Of a stretch of DNA of 64,000 nucleotides, positions 1 through 10,782 are shown in pieces. A program made the translations under genes and the position numbers. Each line of letters begins with the position of its first letter. The stretch's first letter is position 1. Origin of the DNA: Lichtheimia corymbifera B2541. Taxonomy: Eukaryota; Mucoromycota; Mucoromycetes; Mucorales; Lichtheimiaceae. The stretch lies in assembly GCA_000697475.1 (NCBI GenBank), contig JNEU01001016.1:1-64000 (forward strand), in the 5' to 3' direction. The notes beneath the pieces were generated by a model, which was not told the origin of the DNA, searched no databases, and worked only from the letters and a program-made list of their open reading frames with translations.

Positions 1-167
1 TATAGCATCACACTTACACCATAGTAAAAACATAAAGGTGCCTGGATCTCCAAATCTCCATAATGATGTGTAGAAGCTTTACGAGAACGATGTTGATCAG
101 CATGATCGAGAGCACCTTCTAACCAAGTTTCGACGTCGCCATGGGCAATATCGGCGCGCACGGCCAT
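1..167 (-). CDS. Partial open frame of the repeated module, running off the left edge
   Basis: On the minus strand an ATG at 165-167 opens a frame with no stop to the window edge, at least 50 codons. Its peptide contains DVETWLEGALDHADQ and EIQAPLCF, and it is the best-preserved copy of the module seen in the flanking array. A GTAAGT lies about 20 bases from the edge and could be a splice donor. The frame upstream of the ATG also resembles the module (copy at 185-311) but is separated from it by an in-frame TAA, so the ATG may be a true start or just the edge of a decayed array. Function is unknown; the product could equally be non-functional. Confidence 0.35.
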   Translation of the reverse strand, partial: MAVRADIAHGDVETWLEGALDHADQHRSRKASTHHYGDLEIQAPLCFYYGVSVML

Positions 168-1395
168 ACACCCTATTTATGTTTCCACCCATTTGTCGTC
201 TCTCCTACATTCAAGGTTATCATAATTAACTCTGGGGTCTTTATGGGAACGAAATTGCTCGGCGTGGTCGAAAGGATGTTGTGTGAAAGTTTCAGGTTCG
301 AGGTAGAGTGGAAGAGGTGAAAATTAAATAGGTCATGCACTGCCAGGCATATTCATGCACACTGTAAATTGACCCATGATCTTGAGGTTGCTCACCTTGA
401 TCTCAAACTTGCACACCTGATGCATTCAGGCACGCTGATCAACTTTGTCTTAATGAAGAGCTCATGCTTCATTCAAAGATTTTGAATGGGAGGGTATAAT
501 GTGGGGTTTACTATGATGGGCGGAAATTCCGCAACCGGCCGGATTCATTGAAATGTCATTTAGTATGAATAATCTTGGGATTCCCCAGCACGAACTTGAA
601 ACTTGGTATGAAGGTTCTCTGAGTCATGCTGATCGACTCCATTCATTTAAAAACCGTATGGTTCATTATGATGTTTCAATGAATCGGGCGGCCCAGATAT
701 ATGACGGACGGAGCGCAAGTAGGGTGCATAGTGCACCCCCCCGCCGTTGCCCTCCTCCATCGTGAAACTTGGTCAGGACGGTGGGCTTCGACATGCTGAA
801 CAACTCCATTCAAATAAAAACTATACGCTTCATTATGATGATGCTGAATGGGAGCGCCCGACAATGAACGGACGGCAATATACGTAGCATGGCCTCGAGA
901 TTGCCCACCACAAACTTGAAACTTTCACACAAGGTGCTCTTGGACACGCTGAGCAACTTTGTCATAATAAAGAACCCGCACTTCATTTGAAAATCTTAAA
1001 TGGGAAGGTATATATGGGGTTTACTATGATGGACGGAAATTCCGTACCCCACCCGAATCCATGAAATGTCATTTAGTATACATAATCGTGGGATTCCACA
1101 TCTCGAACCTGAAACTTGGTAAGAAGGTTTTCTGAGTCATGCTGATCAATTCCATTCATTCAAAAACCATATGCTTCATTATGAGAACTTTGAATGCGAA
1201 CGGCCCAAATATAGGAGAGACGATGGATGGACGGGAACGTTCCCGAGATTGACCACCCTCAGTCGTGAAACTTGCACACATGGTGCTGTCGACCATGGCG
1301 AATGTCTTTGTTCTCATAAAGACCTCACGCTTCATTATGAAAATGTTGAGAAACAGACACCTTTATGTTTTACCTATGCCGTATGCGTGATGGAG
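1..1395. repeat. Decayed inverted array of a coding-like ~155-195 bp module (8 copies)
   Basis: Eight diverged copies of one module can be recognised by the shared core GAAACTTGG/GAAACTTTC, then a GCTGAxCAA segment, then CTTCATTATGA. Two copies lie on the minus strand (anchors near 123-131 and 281-291). Six lie on the plus strand (anchors near 404, 598, 764, 918, 1111 and 1264). The two sets point away from each other around 320-380. Translated, the copies share a peptide pattern of about 45 residues: ETW-x-EGAL-x-HA-(D/E)-Q followed by (N/S)K, HYxD/E and, at the far end of the outermost copies, APLCF or TPLCF. Several plus copies carry stops in this frame, for example TAG at 892-894 and TAA after ETW near 1117, so the plus set looks dead. 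I do not recognise the family. Confidence 0.7.
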
Positions 1396-3383
1396 TTGCT
1401 TTTTCCTACTGGATGGTGTTGACTGCGTGCATTGACGGAAAGATGAAGAGCTGAGTGTAATGACACGTAGTAATTACAAAAACGTGTTCCTTGGCAGGTT
1501 GCTGCACCAATGGATGATGATTGCTTTTAGGAAGGTACATACAAGTAAACAACACCCAATAATGAAGGTGTGTGTCAAGGTATATGTAGCATGGCAATAA
1601 CAGCTCCACATCACACTTGGATGGAGGAGAAGGTCGACTTGCATGAACCAATTTTAATTAAGAGGATGATAGTGCAAGCAGGTTGAATGAACTGATAATA
1701 TAGTAGTGTTTGAGATAATGGAGGAAAATTGGTGACCGCATGGCCAATGACGGATGAAAGCAGATGACATGGGATATATCATGATGATTGATGAGGTACA
1801 TGTTATTTGGTTGGTTGGCTGGATTACGCTACTACCATGCCTATATCTTTGGTGTGCGCGAGATCGAATTTTAGTGCACGCGTAGCAATCCCCATTCAAT
1901 GTCATCATTATCCATTAATACATTGACCATGATCCATGTTGTTCTTCTTATGCATTGGTCCACATGACCCAATTTGATGTGACTCATGCATTCAGTAATC
2001 ATAATTTAGGCAAAGAAAAGATAATAGATAGGAGCCATCTGGAGGGATGATGAAAGATGAAAAAGCACCATGCATCATGCAGCAAATGGAGATGCTCAGC
2101 AGAATGGTAAATTGTCGAGTGAACCAGCATTGTATTGATGATCTATCGACCGCACAACCAGGACCCGGAAAGGAGGAAAGCAATCCATCATCATCAGCCT
2201 ATCATTGGCTTGCATTTTCGCTCTCGTTGCTTATCAAACATCAACAAGCATAATGTATGGATTGTCGATTTATCATCGCAATGAGCGTATCGTATTCATT
2301 TGCGCTCCTTATACACACATGACGTCTGTGTTTGATGCCCTCGTTTATCGTCATGCTAAATAATGTGCACTAGGGTAGAATATTTGTAGTATAGCCGGAT
2401 ATACATTTTGAAAGCAAAATCATCCTCCAAGCATCCATGATAGGAGGTTGTTTCTGCTGCACGCTTTAGCCTTGGTGGCATCATTCATGCTCGATAAGCT
2501 GTACACTAGCAGTGCGCACGCGTGTGCGTTTGTGTATGCAGAAGACGAGGTGAAAAACAAAGAGCAGCTCTCTGGTCCAGTTTGCAACATCACAATGACT
2601 TTTTCGTATTTTGAAAATGCATCATGTCAACCTTTTCACCTTCTCCCATTATCGTTGACGATAAAACAATAGACCAGTCGTCGATTCTTTATTGGCCATT
2701 TTTACATTATCATTTAGACGTAACTATGTCACCCTTTTTTCTCTACCCCAAAGCATGAATAGATGAGAACCAACAAAGTCATTCAGGAGATGCATAGCAT
2801 TACACATACACACACACACACACACACACCTACACAACCACAACCACATGGAACTTTATACATGGGAGCATGGTTTGTCACCAAAGTGTACGTGTTGTGA
2901 AAACCGAAAAGAAGCTTTTTGGCCGATCAAGTTACCGAGCAACACACTCACGGATCAACGTCAGAATAGGCAACACCCCCCATGTAGATATTATTGGTTC
3001 TACCACCCATCCGCAGCTACGCTTGGACCACCCTACATCCCCACCCCAACTTTCTACTAATGTCCATTGACAAAAAGCTACATCCACACACATACATGTG
3101 CTTTGTACGTACTCGGGCTATCGTCTACTGCATGACATGCTTTTCCAGTTGCCCGGTCAAAAACATTTACTAATATCATGCAACTGTCTGACTTTACTGA
3201 AAGTAGATTAACATGGATGCAACATGCTTTAATAAAGTTTCCATATGGATGGGGAAAAAAGATGACTATAGATGTAAAAGGTGGGGGTAAGGATTTTTTT
3301 TTGTTCGAGTATGTGATGTTTGTGACAGACAGGAGAAAAAAAGGGGAGCCAGCCCCATTGAAACTACTGTCGCTGTTATAGGA
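1396..3383. other. Gene-poor stretch with a (CA)n microsatellite
   Basis: No gene can be supported here: short open frames on both strands lack splice-joinable partners or family motifs. A (CA)n tract lies at about 2802-2829. The rest is A/T-rich unique sequence with several ATGATG/CATCAT stretches. Confidence 0.5.
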
Positions 3384-4397
3384 TTACAAGCGTGGATGAC
3401 CTAGCCAAGGTGCAGTTGCCGTAGTGGGTGTGTTGTTAGTGGTAGTATCATGGGGATGAGTCATTAGCGATTCTTCATCCATGACAAAATTCATCAACTC
3501 GTATGAATCCATCATCATATCATTGGGTGGATGAAACGGTGGTGAGCCGCTTGAAGCAGTAGATGTGGATGATGATGCATACATGGTTGGGGGTTGCAAG
3601 CGTTGTGCTTGTTGATTGGGTGGTGGTGGTTGATCAAACCATTCTTTTGGTTGGGGTGATGCACCAGGTTGTGTTGTTGGTGGCCATGCCAATGTTGGGA
3701 ACATTTCATCCCAAGGCGATTGCACAGCACATGCTGGAGGAGGTGGAGGAGGTGGATGATGATGTTGTGGCATAGCAACAGTAGTTGTGGTTTGCTGGTG
3801 ATGTTGAATAGGTTCTTCCTTGATGCTCTTTTTGCGTGATTGCTGCTGATGTTGCTGCTGCTGTTGTTGTTGTTGCTGTTTAGCCTTATCGGATGCTGAT
3901 TGTTTACTACGAGCAATATGCTGTTCCCGAAGCAATCGTTGCCTTGCCAAACTAGCTCGAGAAGTTTGTACTTCTTGATCAATCATCACCATGCGTGGTA
4001 CCAAGTCATCCGAAGTATCATAACGTTGCATCAAGTCCCAGAGAGCTTCTTGCTCACTTTCAATGGCTCGAATGCGAGTTTCAAGTTGTGATAAGTCATC
4101 GATGAATGGATCTACATCCGTGGGCTGTGTGTTGCGTGAACGACGTCGAGTTGGATATGCGCACATCTTTTCGTTGGCAGCGCAACGATCACAATTAGGT
4201 CGACGACCATCACAACGCACCTATCAAAAAAAAATGCTCAGTTAGATTACAGGGTTTTCTTTCATTGAATCCAGCATGATTACCTTTTTCAGATGACATC
4301 GGACACATGCAGTTGATGTACGTGGCCGTTTCGATTGTTGAGGACCACCCACTTTGACTGGTTCAAGGTGAGTCGAATCTTGTCGTTGCTTGTTCAT
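3384..4397 (-). CDS. Zn(II)2Cys6 binuclear-cluster transcription factor
   Basis: Two exons on the minus strand, 4397-4284 and 4220-3384, encode 316 residues. Joining them completes a canonical fungal Zn2Cys6 cluster at about residues 31-58: C-x2-C-x6-C-x6-C-x2-C-x6-C, with the intron falling just after the CHLKK segment. The first exon gives a short N-terminus (MNKQRQDST) and a basic patch before the cluster. A likely coiled-coil dimerisation region follows, then a poly-Gln/His run, poly-Pro and Ser/Thr-rich segments typical of activation regions. No fungal_trans middle-homology domain is visible, so the protein is short for the class. By family it should bind CGG-containing DNA in the nucleus; the target genes are unknown. 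It stands alone, more than 1 kb from its neighbours. Confidence 0.9.
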
Positions 4398-5785
4398 GGC
4401 GTTGAAAAGAATAAAAGGAGATGATTTTGTGATGAAAAGAGGAGAAAGAAAACGATTGATGGAAGGTCTTTATATACTGACCAGAGATACAAAAATGAGC
4501 TGTATGTGTGTATGTGTTATCTGCACCCAGCGGTGAAGGCAGCCTGTGTGTGTGTGCGTGTGTCGTTATTCAATGCATAAAAGGATTCGTCATTCGGTGT
4601 GTGTGTGCGTGCGTGGGTGTTTCCCATAAAACCCAAGATGCAAGTTTGATTACTCAATCATACATGGTCTCGACTGCGAGTGGCCCTGTGAGTATAGCTA
4701 TGGGATTTGTGTGTATGCACGATTGTCGTTGTTGTTGTCCGCACAGGCCAGCTGGCCCTGGTTAATGCAACATAGGATGGGTGTCATGGTTTGAAACAGA
4801 ATTTGGGCATGCTAATAATAAAAGACTTCCCTCAATCGAGTGTTGTTAATAAGGAAACAAATATTGCAAAGAAGTTCCATGGAGAAAGAGTAATGAGCTA
4901 ATCATGCTTGTGGGGGGAGGGATCTTTTGACGGAAGAGGGGATTGGTAATATTATGCATCACATCCAAGGGATTACAACTCACATACAATCTTGCATAAT
5001 AAATGTCGATGCCAAAACAAGACCTATATCCGATGCTAATGTTAGTGGCAATCATCGTTCAAAAAGTATGTTGCTCACGGGCATCAAGTTATGTCTCATG
5101 CTCATTCCGCGCTGATATATGATTATCTGCTATCATTCTCACATTAGCCACAACTTGCAAGACAGCTAGCTCGCATGAAATATTGTTTGCTCAATGCAGC
5201 GATCCCAGATGTGTATATTATTATTCTACGTGTGAATGTATAGATTGCTTATGCAACTACTACTGCTGTAGTGGATCCACTCTCTCCTATTGCGTGGTTG
5301 AGATCGAGACGTCTCTTTTTCTTTGTTTACTAGTGAACTAACAAGAAGGGTCCTTCCTGTCGGATTTCTGGATGCCAGGGTCCAGGCAAACAAAACAGAC
5401 TAGGATGGGGGTTTTCCTTGTTTGAAATGACAAATGGATGTGGTGGGTGTGGGTGATCGGGTGGTTAGTAATAGCCATGACCTGTCAACTGACATTGCGT
5501 TTTCCTGCGAATTCACCCCCGTGACGATCATTTAGACAGCATTTTCATGCACTGCGATCATATTCGCTGCGGTTTATTTGACTCTGCTCCTGTCCTAGTA
5601 ATATATAAAGACATGCACGTGTCCACACACAAGATCCCAGTAAAATAAAATGTCACTTGTTTAGGAAATGTCATTGCTGAGTCATTGTATTTTGAAGCAT
5701 GGATGGGGATATGCATATTTGTACAGCAAAGAGTTGTCAATTTGAATCACGTGTAGGTAGGTAAAGGGTATCATCAATAAGTAAG
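4398..5785. other. Intergenic, GT-rich upstream region
   Basis: Upstream region of the Zn2Cys6 gene. It holds imperfect (TG)n runs at about 4503-4620. No coding region or RNA gene could be supported on either strand. Confidence 0.5.
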
Positions 5786-6045
5786 CTAAAACCCGCGAAT
5801 GCGGATGTCCTCTTTGTTGGCAATATCTTCCTTGATTAAGAACTCAGCAACCTTGGCATGTTGATCACCCGACAGCTGAACCACTTGTCCAAGTCCGTAG
5901 TCGACCACCTTGCCATTGCATGCCAATTGCTTTTTCAACACCTTCAAGATCTTGTCGCTGTCAAATTGCTTCTGAAGTCCTTGCACGATGGTTCAAGTCT
6001 TTCGTCCATTGCGTTGCTGAATTCGATTGTCTATGTCAGTGTCAG
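5786..6045 (-). pseudogene. eIF1/SUI1 pseudogene with in-frame stop
   Basis: The minus strand encodes a clear eIF1 (SUI1) C-terminus: a QGL..FD..KILK.LKK..ACNG segment, then VVQLSGDQ, KVAEFLI and a final RIRGF before the stop at 5786. Reading upstream in the same frame gives the conserved NRIQQRNGRKT block, but the expected Leu codon between KT and T is a TGA at 5993-5995. No ATG lies in frame after the stop, the N-terminal third of eIF1 (usual length about 110 residues) is not recognisable, and a further stop lies upstream. A splice event cannot rescue it because homology continues on both sides of the TGA. No intron or poly-A tail is visible, so retrocopy versus decayed duplicate is open. 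A sequencing error in the TGA codon is the main alternative. Confidence 0.7.
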
Positions 6046-6940
6046 TGTCATTCCTACATTGGGTTCACGAGGTGAGTTTGTTACGAATAAGGCTACTGGA
6101 GACGTCGTTGTTTTCATCATCAAAGGATCTAACAGATGGCAATGAATACACAATAGATCGAATACAAAAAGGGGATACCAGTAAGATGATGGTGGTGTTG
6201 GTGGAAGACGTCTTTGTGCTCCATGGTCCTTAATGCAAATGACAGAAAATGCAGAAATCGGAATGGCCGGCTGGGACCATGATCCGTTCCTTGTTTGGTA
6301 GGTGTCATCCAATCGCAATTGCTCCCGTGCGTTCTCCTATTTCTACCTTTTGTGCATATACCTCAGTGCTGGTAAGAGGGCATGTGAAAAAGACATTGAC
6401 TAATCCCCTATCAAATGATACCTTTATCGATAGTGATGATCTGCAATCCACGTCAGAGTCAACAAATATTCAAGGAGGATGCTGATAATGCAGATGGCGT
6501 GTTCCATATGGAAAGGGCCCAGATTATGATTCTCGACTTTTGGGATGGCGTTTATCTTGTGCGTGGACAACAAGCAATCAACTTATGACCCTCGTTTCAT
6601 CATTATTATCATCATCACGCTCGGATCTGTTTCAACAATCACCACTATCAAAGATCGTACAAGGACAAACAACAACGACACAATTCCAAATATCTCCGCA
6701 ATTTCACGATAAAGTTTCCCTGCGATCGAGTGGATGGTTTCTTTTCACGGACAATGAAGCTTATCATTTGCACCATCGGGTAAGGAAGGGTTGCATGTTT
6801 GCATCTAGTTTATCGCTCTACGGATGATAATGAAGGTATGTGAGGCATTTTCTGTTGTTGTTTTTTCAACAAAGGCATGACCTAATCCCGCGGATGTAAC
6901 GAATTTGGTCAATCTAATCGCAGGCGGTCGTTTAAACACG
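6046..6940. other. Intergenic, no supported gene
   Basis: Several open frames of 60-95 codons occur on both strands, for example around 6249-6485 and 6540-6827. None shows family motifs, consistent splice partners or codon patterns like the neighbours. I see no gene here. Confidence 0.45.
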
Positions 6941-7020
6941 GGCGCTTATCAAGGCTAGGGCGCGTTATCAGGAGCCAATCAGCCAATCATTGTTCCCGAT
7001 GTGAGTAAGAGATAAAAGGG
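6941..7020 (+). promoter_or_regulatory. Tandem CCAAT boxes with GATA sites upstream of the GATA factor
   Basis: Two CCAAT boxes occur 8 bases apart (6975-6979 and 6983-6987). They are flanked by TTATC at 6946-6950, TTATCA at 6965-6970 and GATAA at 7011-7015, about 300-370 bases before the ATG of the SRE-type GATA gene. CCAAT is the site of the fungal Hap/CBC complex, which with HapX controls sreA in ascomycetes. GATA sites would allow autoregulation. The motifs are seen; the regulatory meaning is inference. Confidence 0.45.
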
Positions 7021-7314
7021 GCGTGTATTTTTGGGATCCGTCGCTCTTTTCTCATTTCGTTATTTCTCCTTTTTCCAACCAGCATTTACAATCTTCTTTC
7101 CTCCCAACTTCTTTTACATTGAGATATACGACACAAAAGGACCTTATTGGTATGCATGATCTATTCCAGTCTTTTGCTGCAATTGTGGGGGAAAATGGGG
7201 ATAACCCAAACTGATCTCTGCTGCGACCCACACATATATACACAGATTGATTGATTGATTGATTGCAGCAGCATTGACTGAGACCAAAACGACTCTCTAA
7301 ACGTCTTATCCACC

Positions 7315-8889
7315 ATGACGGTCAAATCGCCTTTTTACAACAAGCCATCGACCGCAACTAGCGTGGATTCATGCCACAAGTGCCCCTTAGATACAATCAC
7401 ACAACCCCAGGACTCAAGTGTAGTACCGATCGCTTCTTCAGTGAAAAAAGTCCAGCCTCATGCTGGCTTCGAGCATACGCAAGCCACCGAACCTTCCAGC
7501 AACAGCATTATTACAACCATTTCTAATCAACAACCATCCGCTGTTGAGCCGAGCAGCTCCAGTGCTGCGATATCGGACATTGGCAATGGCTCTATGACTT
7601 CGTGCTCGAATTGTGGTACAACCACAACACCACTCTGGCGACGTTCTCCTCAGGGTGAAACCATCTGCAATGCATGTGGTCTTTATCTCAAGGCACGCAA
7701 CACTACTCGCCCACCTTGGTTGAAACGCAATTCTATCAAGCGTCCAACACCATCAACTCCAGTGGCTTTGGCACCTGCACCTCCTACATCCATTCCTATC
7801 ACGACGACGACAACAACAACAACACCCGTTGCTGCTGCTACTACTACAACAACGGCTTCTTGCATCTCACGTCTTTCATCTTCATCATCTCAACAACTGC
7901 AACAACAACAGCCAACAAAAGATGGTGAAGAACGACCTGCTCTTTCATGCGCTAATTGCAATACTACAACAACACCTTTATGGCGTCGTGATGAACAAGG
8001 CAACACTATTTGCAATGCTTGTGGTCTTTATTACAAATTACACAGCGTGCATCGACCTATGACCATGAAACGTTCCATCATCAAACGACGTAAGCGTGTG
8101 ACAGTATCCAGCATGGCAGCTCAGCATCACTATTCGTCAGCTTCCTCAGATGACGGTAATAGCAGTGGAGATGATTCCAACAACAACAGCAGCAGCACGA
8201 CATTGCAGCAGCAGCAACCAGCCTCGTTGACGTGTCGTAAACGCAAATTGATGCCCAACAATGATGCTCATCGAAACAAGCGTATTGAGCTCAATGGAAA
8301 TGGAGGTGGTGCAAAATATGTCATGCGTCCTTTGCTACCAAATCAGCCCCTTGCTCCTGCGACCACCGCCGCAACGACAGCCGAAAATAGCCGCTTGGAT
8401 CCAGTTGAGCCTGATGCCTTCCATAAGCATCATCATCAACATCATCAACATTTGCCATCACCACCTATGAAACCAATGCCACGTTTACTCAATCCCGAGA
8501 GTCGATCATTGCCATCATTGCACAGTTTGCCATCACCACCTCTTACAGCAAAGGAAATGTTCAAAGATCAAGGTGCTTCATCATCTGCCGTCACAACAGC
8601 AGCTGCCATGGCAACCGTTTCCGCCCTACTCAACCCGACTCAAAAAACCCACCAGATGCTTGAAGCTCATCGCCACGAGTTGCAACGTGAAGTGACCAAT
8701 TTGACATCATTGTTATCTCGCACCACTGCCATGTTGCAGAATCTTGATCAAGTTATGGCTGTTACCAAAGATAAGCAACCTACGACGACAACCAATTCGA
8801 TTCAACAACAACAGCCTCATGTGACCAATGCTCTCATGTCACTTTTTGCATTGGCAGCTGCCAAGGAGACATCTGGTTCTTCTACATGA
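7315..8889 (+). CDS. SRE/Fep1-type double GATA zinc-finger transcription factor
   Basis: Single exon, 524 residues. Two GATA fingers are present, each C-x2-C-x17-C-x2-C: finger 1 at C97-C121 (NTTRPPWLKR tail) and finger 2 at C212-C236, followed by HRPMTMKR and a basic KRRKR stretch. This two-finger layout and the finger sequences are those of the iron-responsive GATA repressors (SreA, Urbs1, Fep1). In those proteins the linker carries four conserved cysteines for iron sensing; here the linker (about 140-211) is Thr/Ser/Pro/Gln-rich with a single cysteine at 183. A predicted helical or coiled segment lies near the C-terminus (about 446-485, HRHELQREV onward), where Fep1-type proteins have a dimerising coiled coil. 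The ATG at 7315 is the first in frame after a pyrimidine-rich leader. Likely nuclear; iron regulation is plausible but not shown. Confidence 0.9.
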   Translation: MTVKSPFYNKPSTATSVDSCHKCPLDTITQPQDSSVVPIASSVKKVQPHAGFEHTQATEPSSNSIITTISNQQPSAVEPSSSSAAISDIGNGSMTSCSNCGTTTTPLWRRSPQGETICNACGLYLKARNTTRPPWLKRNSIKRPTPSTPVALAPAPPTSIPITTTTTTTTPVAAATTTTTASCISRLSSSSSQQLQQQQPTKDGEERPALSCANCNTTTTPLWRRDEQGNTICNACGLYYKLHSVHRPMTMKRSIIKRRKRVTVSSMAAQHHYSSASSDDGNSSGDDSNNNSSSTTLQQQQPASLTCRKRKLMPNNDAHRNKRIELNGNGGGAKYVMRPLLPNQPLAPATTAATTAENSRLDPVEPDAFHKHHHQHHQHLPSPPMKPMPRLLNPESRSLPSLHSLPSPPLTAKEMFKDQGASSSAVTTAAAMATVSALLNPTQKTHQMLEAHRHELQREVTNLTSLLSRTTAMLQNLDQVMAVTKDKQPTTTTNSIQQQQPHVTNALMSLFALAAAKETSGSST

Positions 8890-9418
8890 TTCAGTTCCTG
8901 AAACTGGGCTAGTTACACATAGTCGTTGTTACGATTAAATACATATGCTTTTTGATGATATGAATCAACACCGTTTTAGTAATGTGGGGAAAGAAACAGT
9001 GAGAGCAACAAAGGAAAATGGTGGTGATTATGAGAGCATGTGAAACCATGTGTGCTCACCGGAGCAAGTGCAAGCCGGGATACCCGGTTGATCGGGCTAT
9101 TACGGGGGTGCAATGCTATTGGGGGGTGAGACATTTTATCCAAGGGAAAAAGATCATGAGAGGATGACAAAAAAAGCGTAATGCGCACAATGGGGGGAAC
9201 AAGTTTGTTGAATGGGCCATCACCATCATTCATCATCACCATTATCAGGTTCCGCGGGGTGCTACTGCTTTGCAGCAGCCAATCCCTCGCTGTGGCTCAC
9301 CTTTTTTGCTGACTCCACATCAAACCTACACACACGAGATGGATTTATGCCGTTGTCTTGACGCCTGTTCTCTTTTCCCTTTTTTCTTTTTCGCTTTCCT
9401 CTCTTTTCACCAACTAAC
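8890..9418. other. Intergenic between GATA and bHLH genes
   Basis: Contains the 3' flank of the GATA gene and the promoter of the bHLH gene. A long pyrimidine-rich stretch at about 9365-9410 sits directly before the bHLH ATG. No gene seen. Confidence 0.5.
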
Positions 9419-10782
9419 ATGATGGATGAGGCTTACGACCCAAAACACAAGGCTTCGAGTGTCACTAGCACCACAAGTACTAGCACCAATGGTACTGCCC
9501 CTTCCCTCTTTTCAGGTACTTCAAGCGTAGGCGGTGGAGACCTCGATGATTTCGGTGCTATTGAAGGTAATAATTTGGAGATAACAGTACATCCCATCTT
9601 AAAGCCATAACTGACATTTTTTTTCTTCATAACATCCAGCTCTTGATCCAACGGCAAGCCTCTCTATCCCTGCCGATGAGGATTACTTTTTCCTCACCAA
9701 GCAGGATGAGCAGTGTATTCAACCACCTGCTAAAGATATTCTTGATAAATTCTTTGACATGCAATCTTTGGTGAGTCGATTTTTTTTTTCATGTGCTAGG
9801 ATCCAGACCAAATATGCTTATCTCGAAATTATCATAGGAAATGCCACCACCTGCACCACAACAACCATCTGCACAGACACAATCATCATCTTCAACATCA
9901 TCATCATCACCGCCTGCACCTCCTGCTGCACCACAACAACATGAAGAGCTGCCATCACGGAAACGTAGAACGTCTGTTATTAGCCAAGACAGCAATACAA
10001 ATGTCGAGCTACCCCAAGACAAGAGGATACGTGATCTGCTAACTGATGAGGAACGTCGTGCCAACCATATTGCTAGCGAACAAAAGAGACGTAATACAAT
10101 CCGTACCGGTTTCAAGGAATTGACTGATATTATCCCCACTTTGAAGAATATCAACAATTCAAAGAGCACGATCCTATTCAAGGCTGTTGAGTATGTGCGT
10201 CATCTCGAGAAAAGAAACCGAGGATTGCGTGACAAGCTGGCATCCTTGCAATTACGCCTTGAAGTTGAGAGTCGATTTGGTCGACGCCATCAACAGCAAA
10301 CGACAGCTACTACTACGGGTAACAATCATAGGCAACATTATTCGACAACGCCATCAGCCAACAACGAGACTAGCGCATCGTCATGTCAATTGGCACCTGA
10401 GACACTTGCCGCATTGATGGCTCACAAGAAGCAGCAGCGACAACTTGAGTTGTTGCAAGAGCAGTTGCGGATGCAGCAAGAGTTGTTAGCTAAACACAAT
10501 ATTGCATACCCAACATCGGCATCACATATTAACATTCCATCATCTTCGTCTCATCATAACACGTTCTCCACTCCTTTTGCATCACCTCGTCGTCATAGCA
10601 CACTCCCAACGACAGCAGCAACAACTCAACATGGTGGTTTTCATCGCTTGTATGGAGCCACTAATGCTCCTAGCCTCAACATCCCTGCAGATGAAGAATT
10701 CAATACCGAGCACAAGCGGCGCGAACAGTTGCTGAGCTGTCATCGCAATTACAAAGCTTCACGATCAACATCTCTGACTTGA
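9419..10782 (+). CDS. bHLH-leucine zipper transcription factor
   Basis: Three exons, 9419-9566, 9640-9770 and 9838-10782, give 407 residues. A bHLH domain spans about 164-218. Its basic region NHIASEQKRRNTIR has the H-x3-E-x3-R arrangement of Myc/Max-class proteins that bind CACGTG-type E-boxes; helix 1 continues GFKELTDIIP, helix 2 is KSTILFKAVEYVRHLE. A short zipper or coiled coil follows (LRDKLASLQLRLEVE), then a Gln-rich second coiled segment (QRQLELLQEQLRMQQELL). The N-terminus is acidic, Ser/Thr/Pro-rich. For the last intron an earlier AG at 9798-9799 would shift the frame, so the AG at 9836-9837 was chosen. Orthology to a named yeast factor (Ino2/4, Rtg3, Cbf1) is not claimed. Confidence 0.9.

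Noticed and set aside
2802..2829. CA tract as possible telomeric or regulatory repeat
   Set aside because: A plain dinucleotide microsatellite; no telomere-type unit is repeated.
6249..6827. Two plus-strand open frames of 78 and 95 codons
   Set aside because: Frames are unrelated, separated by stops, with no splice signals that join them and no family features.
9800..9837. Earlier acceptor (AG at 9798-9799) for bHLH exon 3
   Set aside because: It puts the bHLH region out of frame.
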